This document shows, piece after piece, positions 16,968 to 25,010 of a stretch of 64,000 bases of DNA. Position 1 is the first letter of the stretch. Each line of letters opens with the position of its first letter. The notes below the pieces were generated by a model. That model was not told the DNA's origin. It was given only the letters and a program-made list of their open reading frames with translations, and did no database searches. Source of the DNA: an uncultured Shewanella sp. (GTDB lineage: Bacteria > Pseudomonadota > Gammaproteobacteria > Enterobacterales > Shewanellaceae); NCBI RefSeq assembly GCF_947491715.1, contig NZ_CANLKR010000013.1:51196-115195 (forward strand), in the 5' to 3' direction. The translations under genes were made by a program, and so were the position numbers.

Positions 16968-17383
16968 TTTAGACCGACCAATTTGCTGCTAAAGCTTGCG
17001 TGTAAATCCCGTAATAGTGGGTAATACAATTGCTTAATCTTCTCCTCGACTTCTTTTGCAGTCTGCTCTTGATAGGTATGCACCGTTAAATTTCGATCTT
17101 TTAACGCTTCAAGCCAAAGCCCACCCTCTTCAATCAGCTCATATTGAAACGCCTGTTTAATGGCATCCCTTGGACTTTTAATGATGAAACCTTCAAGTTC
17201 TTGATAATCTTTAAGGACTTTCCAAGCAAGCTCAAAACTCATCTCAAAAAACTGGATCATGCCCGCGCGTTCAATCACAGATAAACTCGGCATATTCACG
17301 GTTTGCTGTAATAATAAAAATGCTCGCTCAAAGTTCTGAAACCGCTGCGCCCATCGCACTTCGTAATAATCTGACATACTCAA
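16964..17383 (-). CDS. hepT: HepT-type HEPN toxin (ribonuclease)
   Basis: A 139-residue all-helical HEPN protein, also annotated as nucleotidyltransferase substrate-binding protein (HI0074 family). The catalytic RX4HXY motif is complete: Arg97, His102 and Tyr104 in DRNLTVHTY. In known systems the Arg/His pair cleaves RNA and the Tyr is the AMPylation site. It is the first gene of a two-gene operon with mntA. It sits in a segment of decayed CRISPR repeats next to the array. Confidence 0.9.
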   Translation of the reverse strand: MSMSDYYEVRWAQRFQNFERAFLLLQQTVNMPSLSVIERAGMIQFFEMSFELAWKVLKDYQELEGFIIKSPRDAIKQAFQYELIEEGGLWLEALKDRNLTVHTYQEQTAKEVEEKIKQLYYPLLRDLHASFSSKLVGLK

Positions 17384-17537
17384 CCTTTTATCGTCATAAC
17401 CAGCTTAAAATCATCGGTCTTAACAGTGTAGACCTTTCAACTTCTGCCTAGACCTTTCATCCTATGCCGCTGTATTCAGCGAGCATAATGTAATGCCTAC
17501 ATTATCGAATGGATCCCAATGCTTGACCAGCGTTAAT

Positions 17538-17565
17538 TTTCTAAGCTGCCTGTGGGGCAGTGGTA
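17538..17565 (-). repeat. Decayed CRISPR repeat
   Basis: Matches the array repeat except GTGGGGCAG for GTGCGGCAG and a divergent end (GTGGTA). It is followed by AAGATCGTG, as is the unit at 17841 apart from one base. Confidence 0.8.
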
Positions 17566-17717
17566 AGATCGTGGATTCCCATCCACACTGGGGCAAGAAG
17601 GACTGCTCGTCCTATCCTCCTTGCATCCACCATGACACCCTACGAAGTTATTATCCTCAGACCACCTCAAAAATATTCTAACGTTTCCGATGGGGCGTCC
17701 TGCCCCGCGAAAACTAG

Positions 17718-17735
17718 GTAAACATCCATGTTTAC
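17718..17735 (-). repeat. Hairpin with AUGGAU loop
   Basis: The minus strand reads GTAAACATGGATGTTTAC, an 8-bp perfect stem around GG. ACATGGATGT differs at one position from the CsrA consensus core ACARGGAUGU. Confidence 0.5.
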
Positions 17736-17780
17736 ACTCACGATATTTTCAACGCGCTATTTCGGTAACTTCAATGGGAA

Positions 17781-17808
17781 TAAAGAAACAGCCTGTGCGG
17801 CAGTGAAC
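17781..17808 (-). repeat. Half-decayed CRISPR repeat
   Basis: Only GCCTGTGCGGCAGTGAAC (17791-17808) is intact; the TTTCTAAGCT half is replaced by an unrelated A-rich sequence. Confidence 0.7.
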
Positions 17809-17840
17809 ATTTCAACGGCTTTTCACAAGGGTGTTTACCT

Positions 17841-17868
17841 TTTCTAAGCTGCCTGTGGGGCAGTGATA
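17841..17868 (-). repeat. Decayed CRISPR repeat
   Basis: A full 28-base unit with GTGGGGCAG and an altered last two bases. It lies 299 bases before the first regular repeat. Confidence 0.8.
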
Positions 17869-18139
17869 AGATCGTGAGTACCTACTCACACTCGGCCAAA
17901 AGGGGATCCACAGCAATCCCCTCTTGGAACACCTTGCAGCCCCAACGGAGTAAAGCACTTCAATTTTCGATGAACAAAAATATCTATCGCCTCATATTCG
18001 TCGTCCATGACTCACCTAAGGCTATTTTCAACATCCTGTCTCAATCACAATATTTTTTATCGAAACGTTAAAGTTACTCCAATGGGGATCTGAAATAAAA
18101 AACAAAACCATGAAAGCAACCAGCTGTTTCACTGTTCTA

Positions 18140-19308
18140 TTTCTAAGCTGCCTGTGCGGCAGTGAACTGAATACGACATTGCCAATTGCCGCCCCACTTT
18201 TTCTAAGCTGCCTGTGCGGCAGTGAACAGCAAGTCGAAGAGCCTACAAACGACGATAACTTTCTAAGCTGCCTGTGCGGCAGTGAACTATATTTATAAAG
18301 TGAAAGTCGCTTCTCTTATTTTCTAAGCTGCCTGTGCGGCAGTGAACCGATATGGGTATTAAAATCTGTTAGTACTTGTTTTCTAAGCTGCCTGTGCGGC
18401 AGTGAACTAGCCCAAGATCACGATATTGTTGCGATAAAGTTTCTAAGCTGCCTGTGGGGCAGTGAACACGATGATAACGGCGAACCTCATGTGCTAAAAT
18501 TTCTAAGCTGCCTGTGCGGCAGTGAACGGATAATGGGAAAATACAACATTACAGTGTGATTTCTAAGCTGCCTGTGCGGCAGTGAACGGATAGTCGAGGC
18601 AACTCGATATCCTTCAAACTTTTCTAAGCTGCCTGTGCGGCAGTGAACATTGATATGAAAATCTTAAATTCATTGTTAGCTTTCTAAGCTGCCTGTGCGG
18701 CAGTGAACCGATACACTTCCCATGCTCGCCACTTGATACATTTCTAAGCTGCCTGTGCGGCAGTGAACGGTAGCATATAAGGTGTGGTATTAGTATCGAA
18801 TTTCTAAGCTGCCTGTGCGGCAGTGAACGCTCTTCTTCACCGGGCGTGGTACCAAACTTATTTCTAAGCTGCCTGTGCGGCAGTGAACTTGCTGATTTTA
18901 TCTGGCAGCAGCAGGGGAACTTTCTAAGCTGCCTGTGCGGCAGTGAACGTGTTTTACAGTTCCACAGAGCCATTTTAAGATTTCTAAGCTGCCTGTGCGG
19001 CAGTGAACGCTAAATAAGCCGCTTCTTTTTCTCGACGTGTTTTCTAAGCTGCCTGTGCGGCAGTGAACTGGTCGTTTAAAGCGCCCAGCATATTTCGACC
19101 TTTCTAAGCTGCCTGTGCGGCAGTGAACTGATCGTCAAAGAATTAAAAGGAAGGCCGAACTTTCTAAGCTGCCTGTGCGGCAGTGAACAATGACTTATTA
19201 GCTATCCTTGTATTCTCTAATTTCTAAGCTGCCTGTGCGGCAGTGAACCCGCAGGCCCCCAAACATTACAATAGTAAACATTTCTAAGCTGCCTGTGCGG
19301 CAGTGGTA
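18140..19308 (-). CRISPR. Type I-F CRISPR array, leader-distal block (20 repeats)
   Basis: Twenty 28-base repeats start every 60 bases from 18140 to 18560, then from 18621 to 19281. Spacers are 32 bases, with one of 33 (18588-18620). The repeat core CTGCCTGTGCGGCAG forms the Cas6f hairpin. By analogy with known I-F repeats the transcript reads the minus strand, starting GTTCACTGCC and ending in a TAGAAA-type 5' handle for the next crRNA. The repeat at 18440 has GTGGGGCAG. The last one (19281) ends GTGGTA and borders an inserted element. The 19 spacers look unique; their targets cannot be judged here. Confidence 0.97.
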
Positions 19309-19468
19309 CAGTCATAAGTTCATTATAATATGAACTTACAGTGAGGTTCGCTTGCTGCGGGCTTTTGTGCAAATTCGTCTGTAGCACGCTGTGAACCCAT
19401 CCATGGGCGCTCTACGAAAATATCCCTATTTTCGAAGGCATACAGACGCATTTACACCTAAATTAAAA
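19309..19468 (-). repeat. Multi-hairpin element inside the CRISPR array (copy B)
   Basis: A 160-base non-spacer segment breaks the 60-base rhythm. It contains the element at about 19352-19458 with outer stem GTGCAAAT...ATTTACAC and arms TCGTCTGTA / TACAGACG. Inner hairpins on the minus strand are CCCATGGATGGG (19396-19407) and CGAAAATAGGGATATTTTCG (19415-19434). The repeats on both sides are damaged only on the side facing it. A homologous copy, in the other orientation, is at 30340-30446. It would be transcribed within the pre-crRNA. Confidence 0.8.
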
Positions 19469-20396
19469 GCAAATAGCTGCCTGTGCGGCAGTGAACGGCC
19501 TTGTTCATTTAGCTCACTAATGCCATTTTTTCTAAGCTGCCTGTGCGGCAGTGAACTGCGCTAGTGTTTTTAGACTTCTTTTGGACGTTTTCTAAGCTGC
19601 CTGTGCGGCAGTGAACAATAACTCAATAACGCATTTTTAAATATTATTTTTCTAAGCTGCCTGTGCGGCAGTGAACCGCAATGACGAGAACTGCGAACGT
19701 AACGAGTATTTCTAAGCTGCCTGTGCGGCAGTGAACCAATCAGCGAGTAGCAATGCTAATGCAACTAATTTCTAAGCTGCCTGTGCGGCAGTGAACGTGG
19801 AAGCAACAACAGGCACCTCTCCTTTATCTTTCTAAGCTGCCTGTGCGGCAGTGAACACCTGACCAGTTAATTGATTCCCTGCCTGAATTTTCTAAGCTGC
19901 CTGTGCGGCAGTAAACTTGTGGGCGTGATTGAGTGGTTCATTAATGACTTTCTAAGCTGCCTGTGCGGCAGTGAACGTACTTTTTTGGTTTGGTTGAATC
20001 CTTATTGGTTTCTAAGCTGCCTGTGCGGCAGTGAACGGGAGTCTCCAACGAAAGGCGGTTATAAAGTATTTCTAAGCTGCCTGTGCGGCAGTGAACAAAA
20101 TGGCAATACTATCAGAATGAAGTGCTAATTTCTAAGCTGCCTGTGCGGCAGTGAACGGAAGAGATGGGAACACAGGAGCTGGCATTAATTTCTAAGCTGC
20201 CTGTGCGGCAGTGAACGAAATAATTGAGGCACACGATTAATAGCGACTTTTCTAAGCTGCCTGTGCGGCAGTGAACAAAAACGGTGTGCAAACATCTGGG
20301 CGGCGATTTTTCTAAGCTGCCTGTGCGGCAGTGAACGCATAATAAGGATGAGTATAAGATACATAAAATTTCTAAGCTGCCTGTGCGGCAGTGAAC
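19469..20396 (-). CRISPR. Type I-F CRISPR array, leader-proximal block (16 repeats)
   Basis: Sixteen repeats start every 60 bases from 19469 to 20369, giving 15 spacers of 32 bases. The first (19469-19496) has lost the TTTCTA end; the one at 19889 has GTAAAC for GTGAAC; the others agree. The leader-side repeat (20369-20396) is perfect, as expected for the youngest end. The block lies next to the AT-rich leader and reads in the same direction as the cas operon. Confidence 0.97.
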
Positions 20397-20560
20397 AATG
20401 AAATGTTAACACAAAAAAAAGTGACAACAAGTACTTAAGGTAAAAAACCCTTTTTACCCTTGTCAAAAACACAATGTTGTAACTTGTTGTTTTTAAATTA
20501 AATTATTAAAGAGCGAAAAAATAAGGTTAAACAAGGGTAAAGTCAGGATCCATACGATAA
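20397..20560 (-). promoter_or_regulatory. CRISPR leader
   Basis: An AT-rich stretch between the youngest repeat and the cas6f end. On the minus strand it has TTGACA (plus-strand 20461-20466) as a candidate -35 box. It also has an inverted repeat GGTAAAAA/TTTTTACC (20439-20458) and a longer-range pair ACAACAAGT (20424-20432) / ACTTGTTGT (about 20482-20490). A GGATC...GATCC hairpin near 20546-20570 may end the cas operon. Box positions are guesses; the leader identity rests on its place and repeat orientation. Confidence 0.6.
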
Positions 20561-20652
20561 TATCGATCCTGCTTCATCTCTTACTTAGCCTTCAGCGAAC
20601 ATTGAGCATTGAGGCTATTCACAAGCTTTTACAGTCCAGCGCTAAAATTAAA

Positions 20653-20742
20653 GGCTAGAACCAAGGACTAAAACCAAAGGCTAAAACCAAAGGCTAAAAC
20701 CAAAGGCTAAAACCAAAGGCTAAAACCAAAGGCTAAAACCAA
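20653..20742. repeat. 13-bp minisatellite overlapping the cas6f stop
   Basis: Seven units of GGCTAAAACCAAA (12-14 bases each) run from 20653 to 20742. The last unit contains the final codons and stop of cas6f (TGGTTTTAG on the minus strand), so the array has grown outward from the 3' end of the gene. Units 1 and 2 are the most diverged. Confidence 0.9.
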
Positions 20743-21413
20743 GGTACGGTGGCTTGTTTATCTGCTTGCGCAAAGCTTAAACCATAACAAGTGTAGCGAC
20801 CTTGTTTGGGCATTGAAGACTTTTCCATTTCGATATAAAGACGAAATCTTTTTTCATCCATTTTGTCACTACTTGAAAGGCTTCTCGTGTGAATAAAAGG
20901 CAACTTATCGCTGGGCTTAGGTGCTTGCTGAGTGAATGTATTCAGCCAATTATCAACAGGTTCACCCGTCTCCTTCGCTTTAAACGTCGCCATTTCAAGG
21001 GTTTTCGCCGCAATGTCTGCTTGACTTCTGATGTAATGCTCACGAACAAAACGAACATGCTCAGCATCCGCAGGCACGGCCTTGATGGTTTTGACTTGTA
21101 CATAGTCTTCTAAACGACTTAACCACTGGGCGATATTCAGCTGTTCCAAAGCTTCTTGCGTGTGGGCAAACAAGCGAATTTTATCCCCTAATGGGAATGA
21201 CTGTTTGCTACCACCACTAAAGCCATACTCTGGAATCGACATGGCGACCTTAGATTGGCGCACAGTGTTAACCTTACCTTGTTCGTCTGTCACCTCACCA
21301 TCAACGCCATGTTCCACCAGCGCAAGGTGAATTTGTTGAAACACTTTCGACCAGAGGAAACCTAAATTGGCTCCCTCATCAGGTAAAAGCCTTAGTTCTA
21401 AGTAGTAGTTCAT
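20733..21413 (-). CDS. cas6f: Cas6f (Csy4) pre-crRNA endoribonuclease
   Basis: Cuts the pre-crRNA at the base of each repeat hairpin and stays bound to the 3' end of the crRNA. The 226-residue protein opens with the ferredoxin-like strand MNYYLELRLLPDEGANLGFL; a His in QIHLAL is the likely catalytic His of Csy4. An Arg-rich region follows (HVRFVREHYIRSQADI), matching the Arg-rich helix that grips the repeat. The C-terminus YTCYGLSFAQ...VPWF is conserved. About 40 residues longer than Pseudomonas Csy4. Last gene of the cas operon, 10 bases after cas7f; its 3' end is expanded as a minisatellite. Confidence 0.93.
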   Translation of the reverse strand: MNYYLELRLLPDEGANLGFLWSKVFQQIHLALVEHGVDGEVTDEQGKVNTVRQSKVAMSIPEYGFSGGSKQSFPLGDKIRLFAHTQEALEQLNIAQWLSRLEDYVQVKTIKAVPADAEHVRFVREHYIRSQADIAAKTLEMATFKAKETGEPVDNWLNTFTQQAPKPSDKLPFIHTRSLSSSDKMDEKRFRLYIEMEKSSMPKQGRYTCYGLSFAQADKQATVPWF

Positions 21414-21423
21414 TTAAGCACCC

Positions 21424-22452
21424 TTAACTTTCACCTTCACCAAATACGCCACCACGGATCAGCATTGCCACCACAAAATGTTTATCTTGTGCCGTTAACT
21501 GCGAAGATGTTTCACTACTTAACCATTTCAATAACAGTGTTTTAAAATCATTACGGGTTGAACGATATGCAACACCGCGCTGCGTTACTGATCCATAAGC
21601 TTCTATTGCTATCGGTTTATTCGTTTGTTCAACGTTCGAATACCAATCATCTATTGTACGCAATGCATTACCTATTTTTTCACAGTGCATTGCAGCAACT
21701 CTATCTTTGCCCTGCACACCATTTAATGAAAAAAGATGACGGCTTTTTTCACCTTTTGCCGCATTAAGCACCATTTCTTGAGAAGGCCAAACCCTTTGCG
21801 CATCACCCAATTGTGCAAACGCTTCGACTTGTAACACCGTATTTTTTTCACCTTTAAAGCCAGCCAAAATCAACTTCGCTAATTGAGCGACATATTTATC
21901 ATCTGTCGTCGTTTTTGACAGATAAAAGTCATATGCATTAAATTCTAATTTGTCATCCAGCTCACTTGAAGCGACAAAGATCTTTAGCTGTTGAGCACCT
22001 ACACGGTTTCGCCATAAAAAGCGTCCATTGGCGATATTATAAGCATATCGCGTCGCCAGCTCTTGCAAATCATCTTGAACATAACCCGCTATCACTTCAT
22101 TGAAACGACTTTCAAATTCAACATTATTACAAGCTGTTGGATTTTGTATACCTGCAACCACGCGTAAACTAAAACTCAAACGCAAGGTATCTTGACCATG
22201 CTTTAAGGAACCATCATCGCCCCATGATAAATTTGCCTCTGCTATCTGTTTTTGCAGCGCTTCTTCATTCTCTAATACTTCCTGTGTGAAGTTACTCTTT
22301 ACTGCTCGGTTTCTTCTTTCAAATAGCTCGATAGGTTGCCAGTTTTTATCATGACCAATATCTTGCCAGCTCCCTGAAAACATGACGCCATCTGAAGGTT
22401 CTAATTTGCGATCAAATGCTAAAACGCTAGGTAATTTAATTGTGCTCATCAT
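21424..22452 (-). CDS. cas7f: Cas7f (Csy3) backbone protein of the Csy complex
   Basis: Six copies of this protein normally form the backbone that holds the crRNA. The 342-residue protein matches Pseudomonas Csy3 along its length: SVLAFDRKLEPSDGVMFSG, ANGRFLWRNRVGAQQL, PSQEMVLN, KIGNALRTIDDWY, IAIEAYGSVT and the final LIRGGVFGEGE. The start is one of two adjacent ATGs (22452 or 22449); AAGGA favours the second. It is 6 bases after cas5f. Confidence 0.97.
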   Translation of the reverse strand: MMSTIKLPSVLAFDRKLEPSDGVMFSGSWQDIGHDKNWQPIELFERRNRAVKSNFTQEVLENEEALQKQIAEANLSWGDDGSLKHGQDTLRLSFSLRVVAGIQNPTACNNVEFESRFNEVIAGYVQDDLQELATRYAYNIANGRFLWRNRVGAQQLKIFVASSELDDKLEFNAYDFYLSKTTTDDKYVAQLAKLILAGFKGEKNTVLQVEAFAQLGDAQRVWPSQEMVLNAAKGEKSRHLFSLNGVQGKDRVAAMHCEKIGNALRTIDDWYSNVEQTNKPIAIEAYGSVTQRGVAYRSTRNDFKTLLLKWLSSETSSQLTAQDKHFVVAMLIRGGVFGEGES

Positions 22453-22458
22453 TCTTCC

Positions 22459-23493
22459 TTAAAATAAATTATTCAATAAATCTGTATTCGTTAAAGCTTG
22501 GTTATTGTCATTACTGGTCTTAGTTTCTTGTTGACATAAATACCACTCACCGTCATGGTGATAACGCCAAAGATAATCAGAAAGTTGTGCGACTTTATGC
22601 ATGCTTATCCATTCCGCAACGCTATGGACAGCTTCGACAAAAGTCACCGCCTTTACATCTTGATCTTCAGGATCTGGCTTAACACGCAAACCAAGCACTT
22701 CCTCTTTGTTAAGTGGTTGTGCAATCGCTTTGTAACCTGCCATTATCGGCACTAAATAACCATCAAATGGTTTTTTAAGATACTGCCATTTAGCGTCGGT
22801 TTGGTCGTTAGGTAGCGTTTTCTCTTTTGCTAACTCTGGAGTCGCGGCAACTTTTAAAGCTGAAAAATCTAACCAAGCAGCCAAAGGTGCAGACTCGTTG
22901 TTTTCAACAGCTAACACTTCGGTATGCTTTTCTAGGTAACCGCTTCTATCTTTTAATACAAAGCCTGGCATGCATAAGCGTTTAATATGCGATAGTTGCT
23001 TACTTTCATCTTGTTTTGTATTGGCTAAAAACAATTTGACTTTGCCGATGGACAGCACACTGCCGCCTGCAATTCGCATGTTGCAACACATGGCTTTTAC
23101 TTTACTTTCAAACTCAGTAACTTGATCTGTAGTTAATAATAGAGAATGACTTAGCTCAAGTACTAGGCTTACTGTGGCGTTTAACTTACCTTCTTCAATA
23201 ATGGGCGGCGAGGCGGCTTTGTGTTTGGCGAGCACAGGCGGATTTTTACTCTGCAAAAATTCAAAATCTGCATAAGGTTTAGGTTGATAAACTTTATTGC
23301 TCACTTTATTTGCAACAAGCATGCAAGCATTAAACTCTGTATTAAAAGTACCTTCATAGTTAACTGATATTTTGCGGCTTAAGGCATGGGTAAAGCCCAA
23401 AAACTGAGTAATAGCGGGAAAACCCCAAGTGAACCCCGCTATAGAGTTTGCATTTTGTATATCGATATGGCTAAGCACTAAATATTGGCTCAT
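22459..23493 (-). CDS. cas5f: Cas5f (Csy2) subunit of the Csy complex
   Basis: With Cas8f it caps the 5' handle of the crRNA. The 344-residue protein starts MSQYLVLSHIDIQNANSIAG, followed by FTWGFPAITQFLGFTHAL, the Csy2 signature. I chose the ATG at 23493 because it overlaps the cas8f stop (ATGA), a standard coupling; an earlier in-frame start would only add residues encoded inside cas8f. Later conserved parts include MRIAGGSVL and PGFVLKDR. Confidence 0.95.
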   Translation of the reverse strand: MSQYLVLSHIDIQNANSIAGFTWGFPAITQFLGFTHALSRKISVNYEGTFNTEFNACMLVANKVSNKVYQPKPYADFEFLQSKNPPVLAKHKAASPPIIEEGKLNATVSLVLELSHSLLLTTDQVTEFESKVKAMCCNMRIAGGSVLSIGKVKLFLANTKQDESKQLSHIKRLCMPGFVLKDRSGYLEKHTEVLAVENNESAPLAAWLDFSALKVAATPELAKEKTLPNDQTDAKWQYLKKPFDGYLVPIMAGYKAIAQPLNKEEVLGLRVKPDPEDQDVKAVTFVEAVHSVAEWISMHKVAQLSDYLWRYHHDGEWYLCQQETKTSNDNNQALTNTDLLNNLF

Positions 23494-25010
23494 CCAGAAA
23501 CCTCCTGTATTGCAATAAAGCGACATAACTCATGCGAAAAAAGCTTTGCCCATAACTCCTCATGAATTGTACCAAGCTTAAGTTGCTTCTTATCCAACTG
23601 CTTATTTAACCAACGGGCAAAATCTTTACTGATCACTGCTTGCCATTTACCAGCGAGTTTTTCAGCTGTAGCTTGTTCATCATCACGATAAGGTTCAAAC
23701 AAAAGCTGATAGGGCAAAGTCAATTGACTTGCTTTTGTCCAATTTGTTTGTTCAACAGTATTTGCCAACATCACTTCGTCAAAAAAGGCATGACTGATCG
23801 CCTGCACTTTTCTGGTGATTGCTGCGGCGCGTATGGGCTGACTATCACTTAGCGCTTTGTTCTTTAGTAACTTTAAATAATTATTTAAATCTCTTACTTC
23901 ATTCTTAGCTAAAAAACTGAGCGCTTTATAAAGTGCTTTGCTGTCTAATTCGCGATAGCTTTTTCCTTTTGATTGCCAACTTGGTGGCTGCGAAGAAAAT
24001 AAGGTGATCTTGCCACCGCGTTTGCCATTCAATGATGAAGCATTAGAATGATTAGATCCTGTAATATTGAGCTTTGCTTTATTTGGATAGTTCACCACTA
24101 AGGTCGCACTAAACTTGTTGTTTTTTCGCTGCTCTCTGGCTTTAACTTGCTCATCTTCAAAGAACCGCTTGTGTTCGTTATGTAACGCCTGCGCCAGTGA
24201 AGAAGAAGTGAGTGGTAAGAGTAAATGGTAGTCTTGGTCACTGATCGGAAAAAACACTTGCTTAGCTAAAAAGTAACTTTGTTTTACATCGCTGTCGTAT
24301 GCCTGCTTTAGCCCTTGCACCCATTTAGCAATTTGATTTTCATCGTCAGTAAATGACTCAAACAATGAAACATCTTCCTCTTTTAAACAATCTAAAACAG
24401 ATAAACCGTCATGCTCAATTTTTAAAACATCAGCCACTGGTAGTGACGCGGCATTTGAAGAAGCTGTATCTATTTCGGGAGCATGTAATAAATTGGTTGT
24501 TAAATAACGTTTATTAGAGCTTAACGAGCTCTCTAAAATACTCGACCCTTTTGAACTCGAATGCGTTAATTTGGCTACATGGGTTGCAAAACTAATGTCT
24601 TTGGCTTTTATAGCCCATTCATCGAGCCAATTAGCAGGCTTATGTAGCATCTCTAATTCACTAACGAACTGTAAATACTCAGCCTTTAATTCACTCAACT
24701 CTAAATCAACGGCGTCCGAATCGAGCAAGGCTAATAAGTGGTGATATTTATGCAGCTGAAACGCAAGTGCGTTTTGCTCTTTAGTTTTCTTGGCTTTTTC
24801 AACTAATTTAACAGCTTCATTTTTATCGGTCAGGCGTTTGACAATACTCAATAAGCGAATATTAATGCCTTTACTAACCACACCCTTTTTTTTCTGCGGT
24901 TTAGACTTTAAATATTCCTCATGCTTTTTATCTCTGCGCATTGCTAAATAGACTTCTATGCCTTTAGCAAGCGCCTTAGAGGTATGCTTACTTATCATTG
25001 TTGCACTCAT
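23490..25010 (-). CDS. cas8f: Cas8f (Csy1) large subunit of the Csy complex
   Basis: The large subunit recognises the PAM and recruits Cas3. The 506-residue protein shows the Csy1 pattern QSYFLAKQVFFPISDQDYHL, LLPLTSSSLAQALH, VVNYPNKAKLNITGSNHSN, NGKRGGKI and SSQPPSWQS. It is about 70 residues longer than Pseudomonas Csy1, mostly from a basic N-terminal part (MRRDKKHEEYLKSKPQKKKG). It overlaps cas3 by 23 bases and cas5f by 4. Confidence 0.93.
   Translation of the reverse strand: MSATMISKHTSKALAKGIEVYLAMRRDKKHEEYLKSKPQKKKGVVSKGINIRLLSIVKRLTDKNEAVKLVEKAKKTKEQNALAFQLHKYHHLLALLDSDAVDLELSELKAEYLQFVSELEMLHKPANWLDEWAIKAKDISFATHVAKLTHSSSKGSSILESSLSSNKRYLTTNLLHAPEIDTASSNAASLPVADVLKIEHDGLSVLDCLKEEDVSLFESFTDDENQIAKWVQGLKQAYDSDVKQSYFLAKQVFFPISDQDYHLLLPLTSSSLAQALHNEHKRFFEDEQVKAREQRKNNKFSATLVVNYPNKAKLNITGSNHSNASSLNGKRGGKITLFSSQPPSWQSKGKSYRELDSKALYKALSFLAKNEVRDLNNYLKLLKNKALSDSQPIRAAAITRKVQAISHAFFDEVMLANTVEQTNWTKASQLTLPYQLLFEPYRDDEQATAEKLAGKWQAVISKDFARWLNKQLDKKQLKLGTIHEELWAKLFSHELCRFIAIQEVSG

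Larger units (their letters stand above)
17384..18139. other. Decayed leader-distal zone of the CRISPR array
   Basis: No gene seen. The zone contains CRISPR-like repeats at 17538, about 17781 and 17841 separated by 200-300 bases of hairpin-rich sequence, among them a pair of related blocks starting AAGATCGTG (17562 and 17865). It joins the array to hepT. Confidence 0.6.

Noticed and set aside
16247..19470. Integron attC sites
   Set aside because: The nested hairpins lack the attC core sites, there is no cassette structure and no integrase gene is present.
18110..20472. Several open frames across the CRISPR array, with repeated LSCLCGSE or SLPHRQLRN peptides
   Set aside because: They are translations of the 28-base repeats and spacers, not genes.
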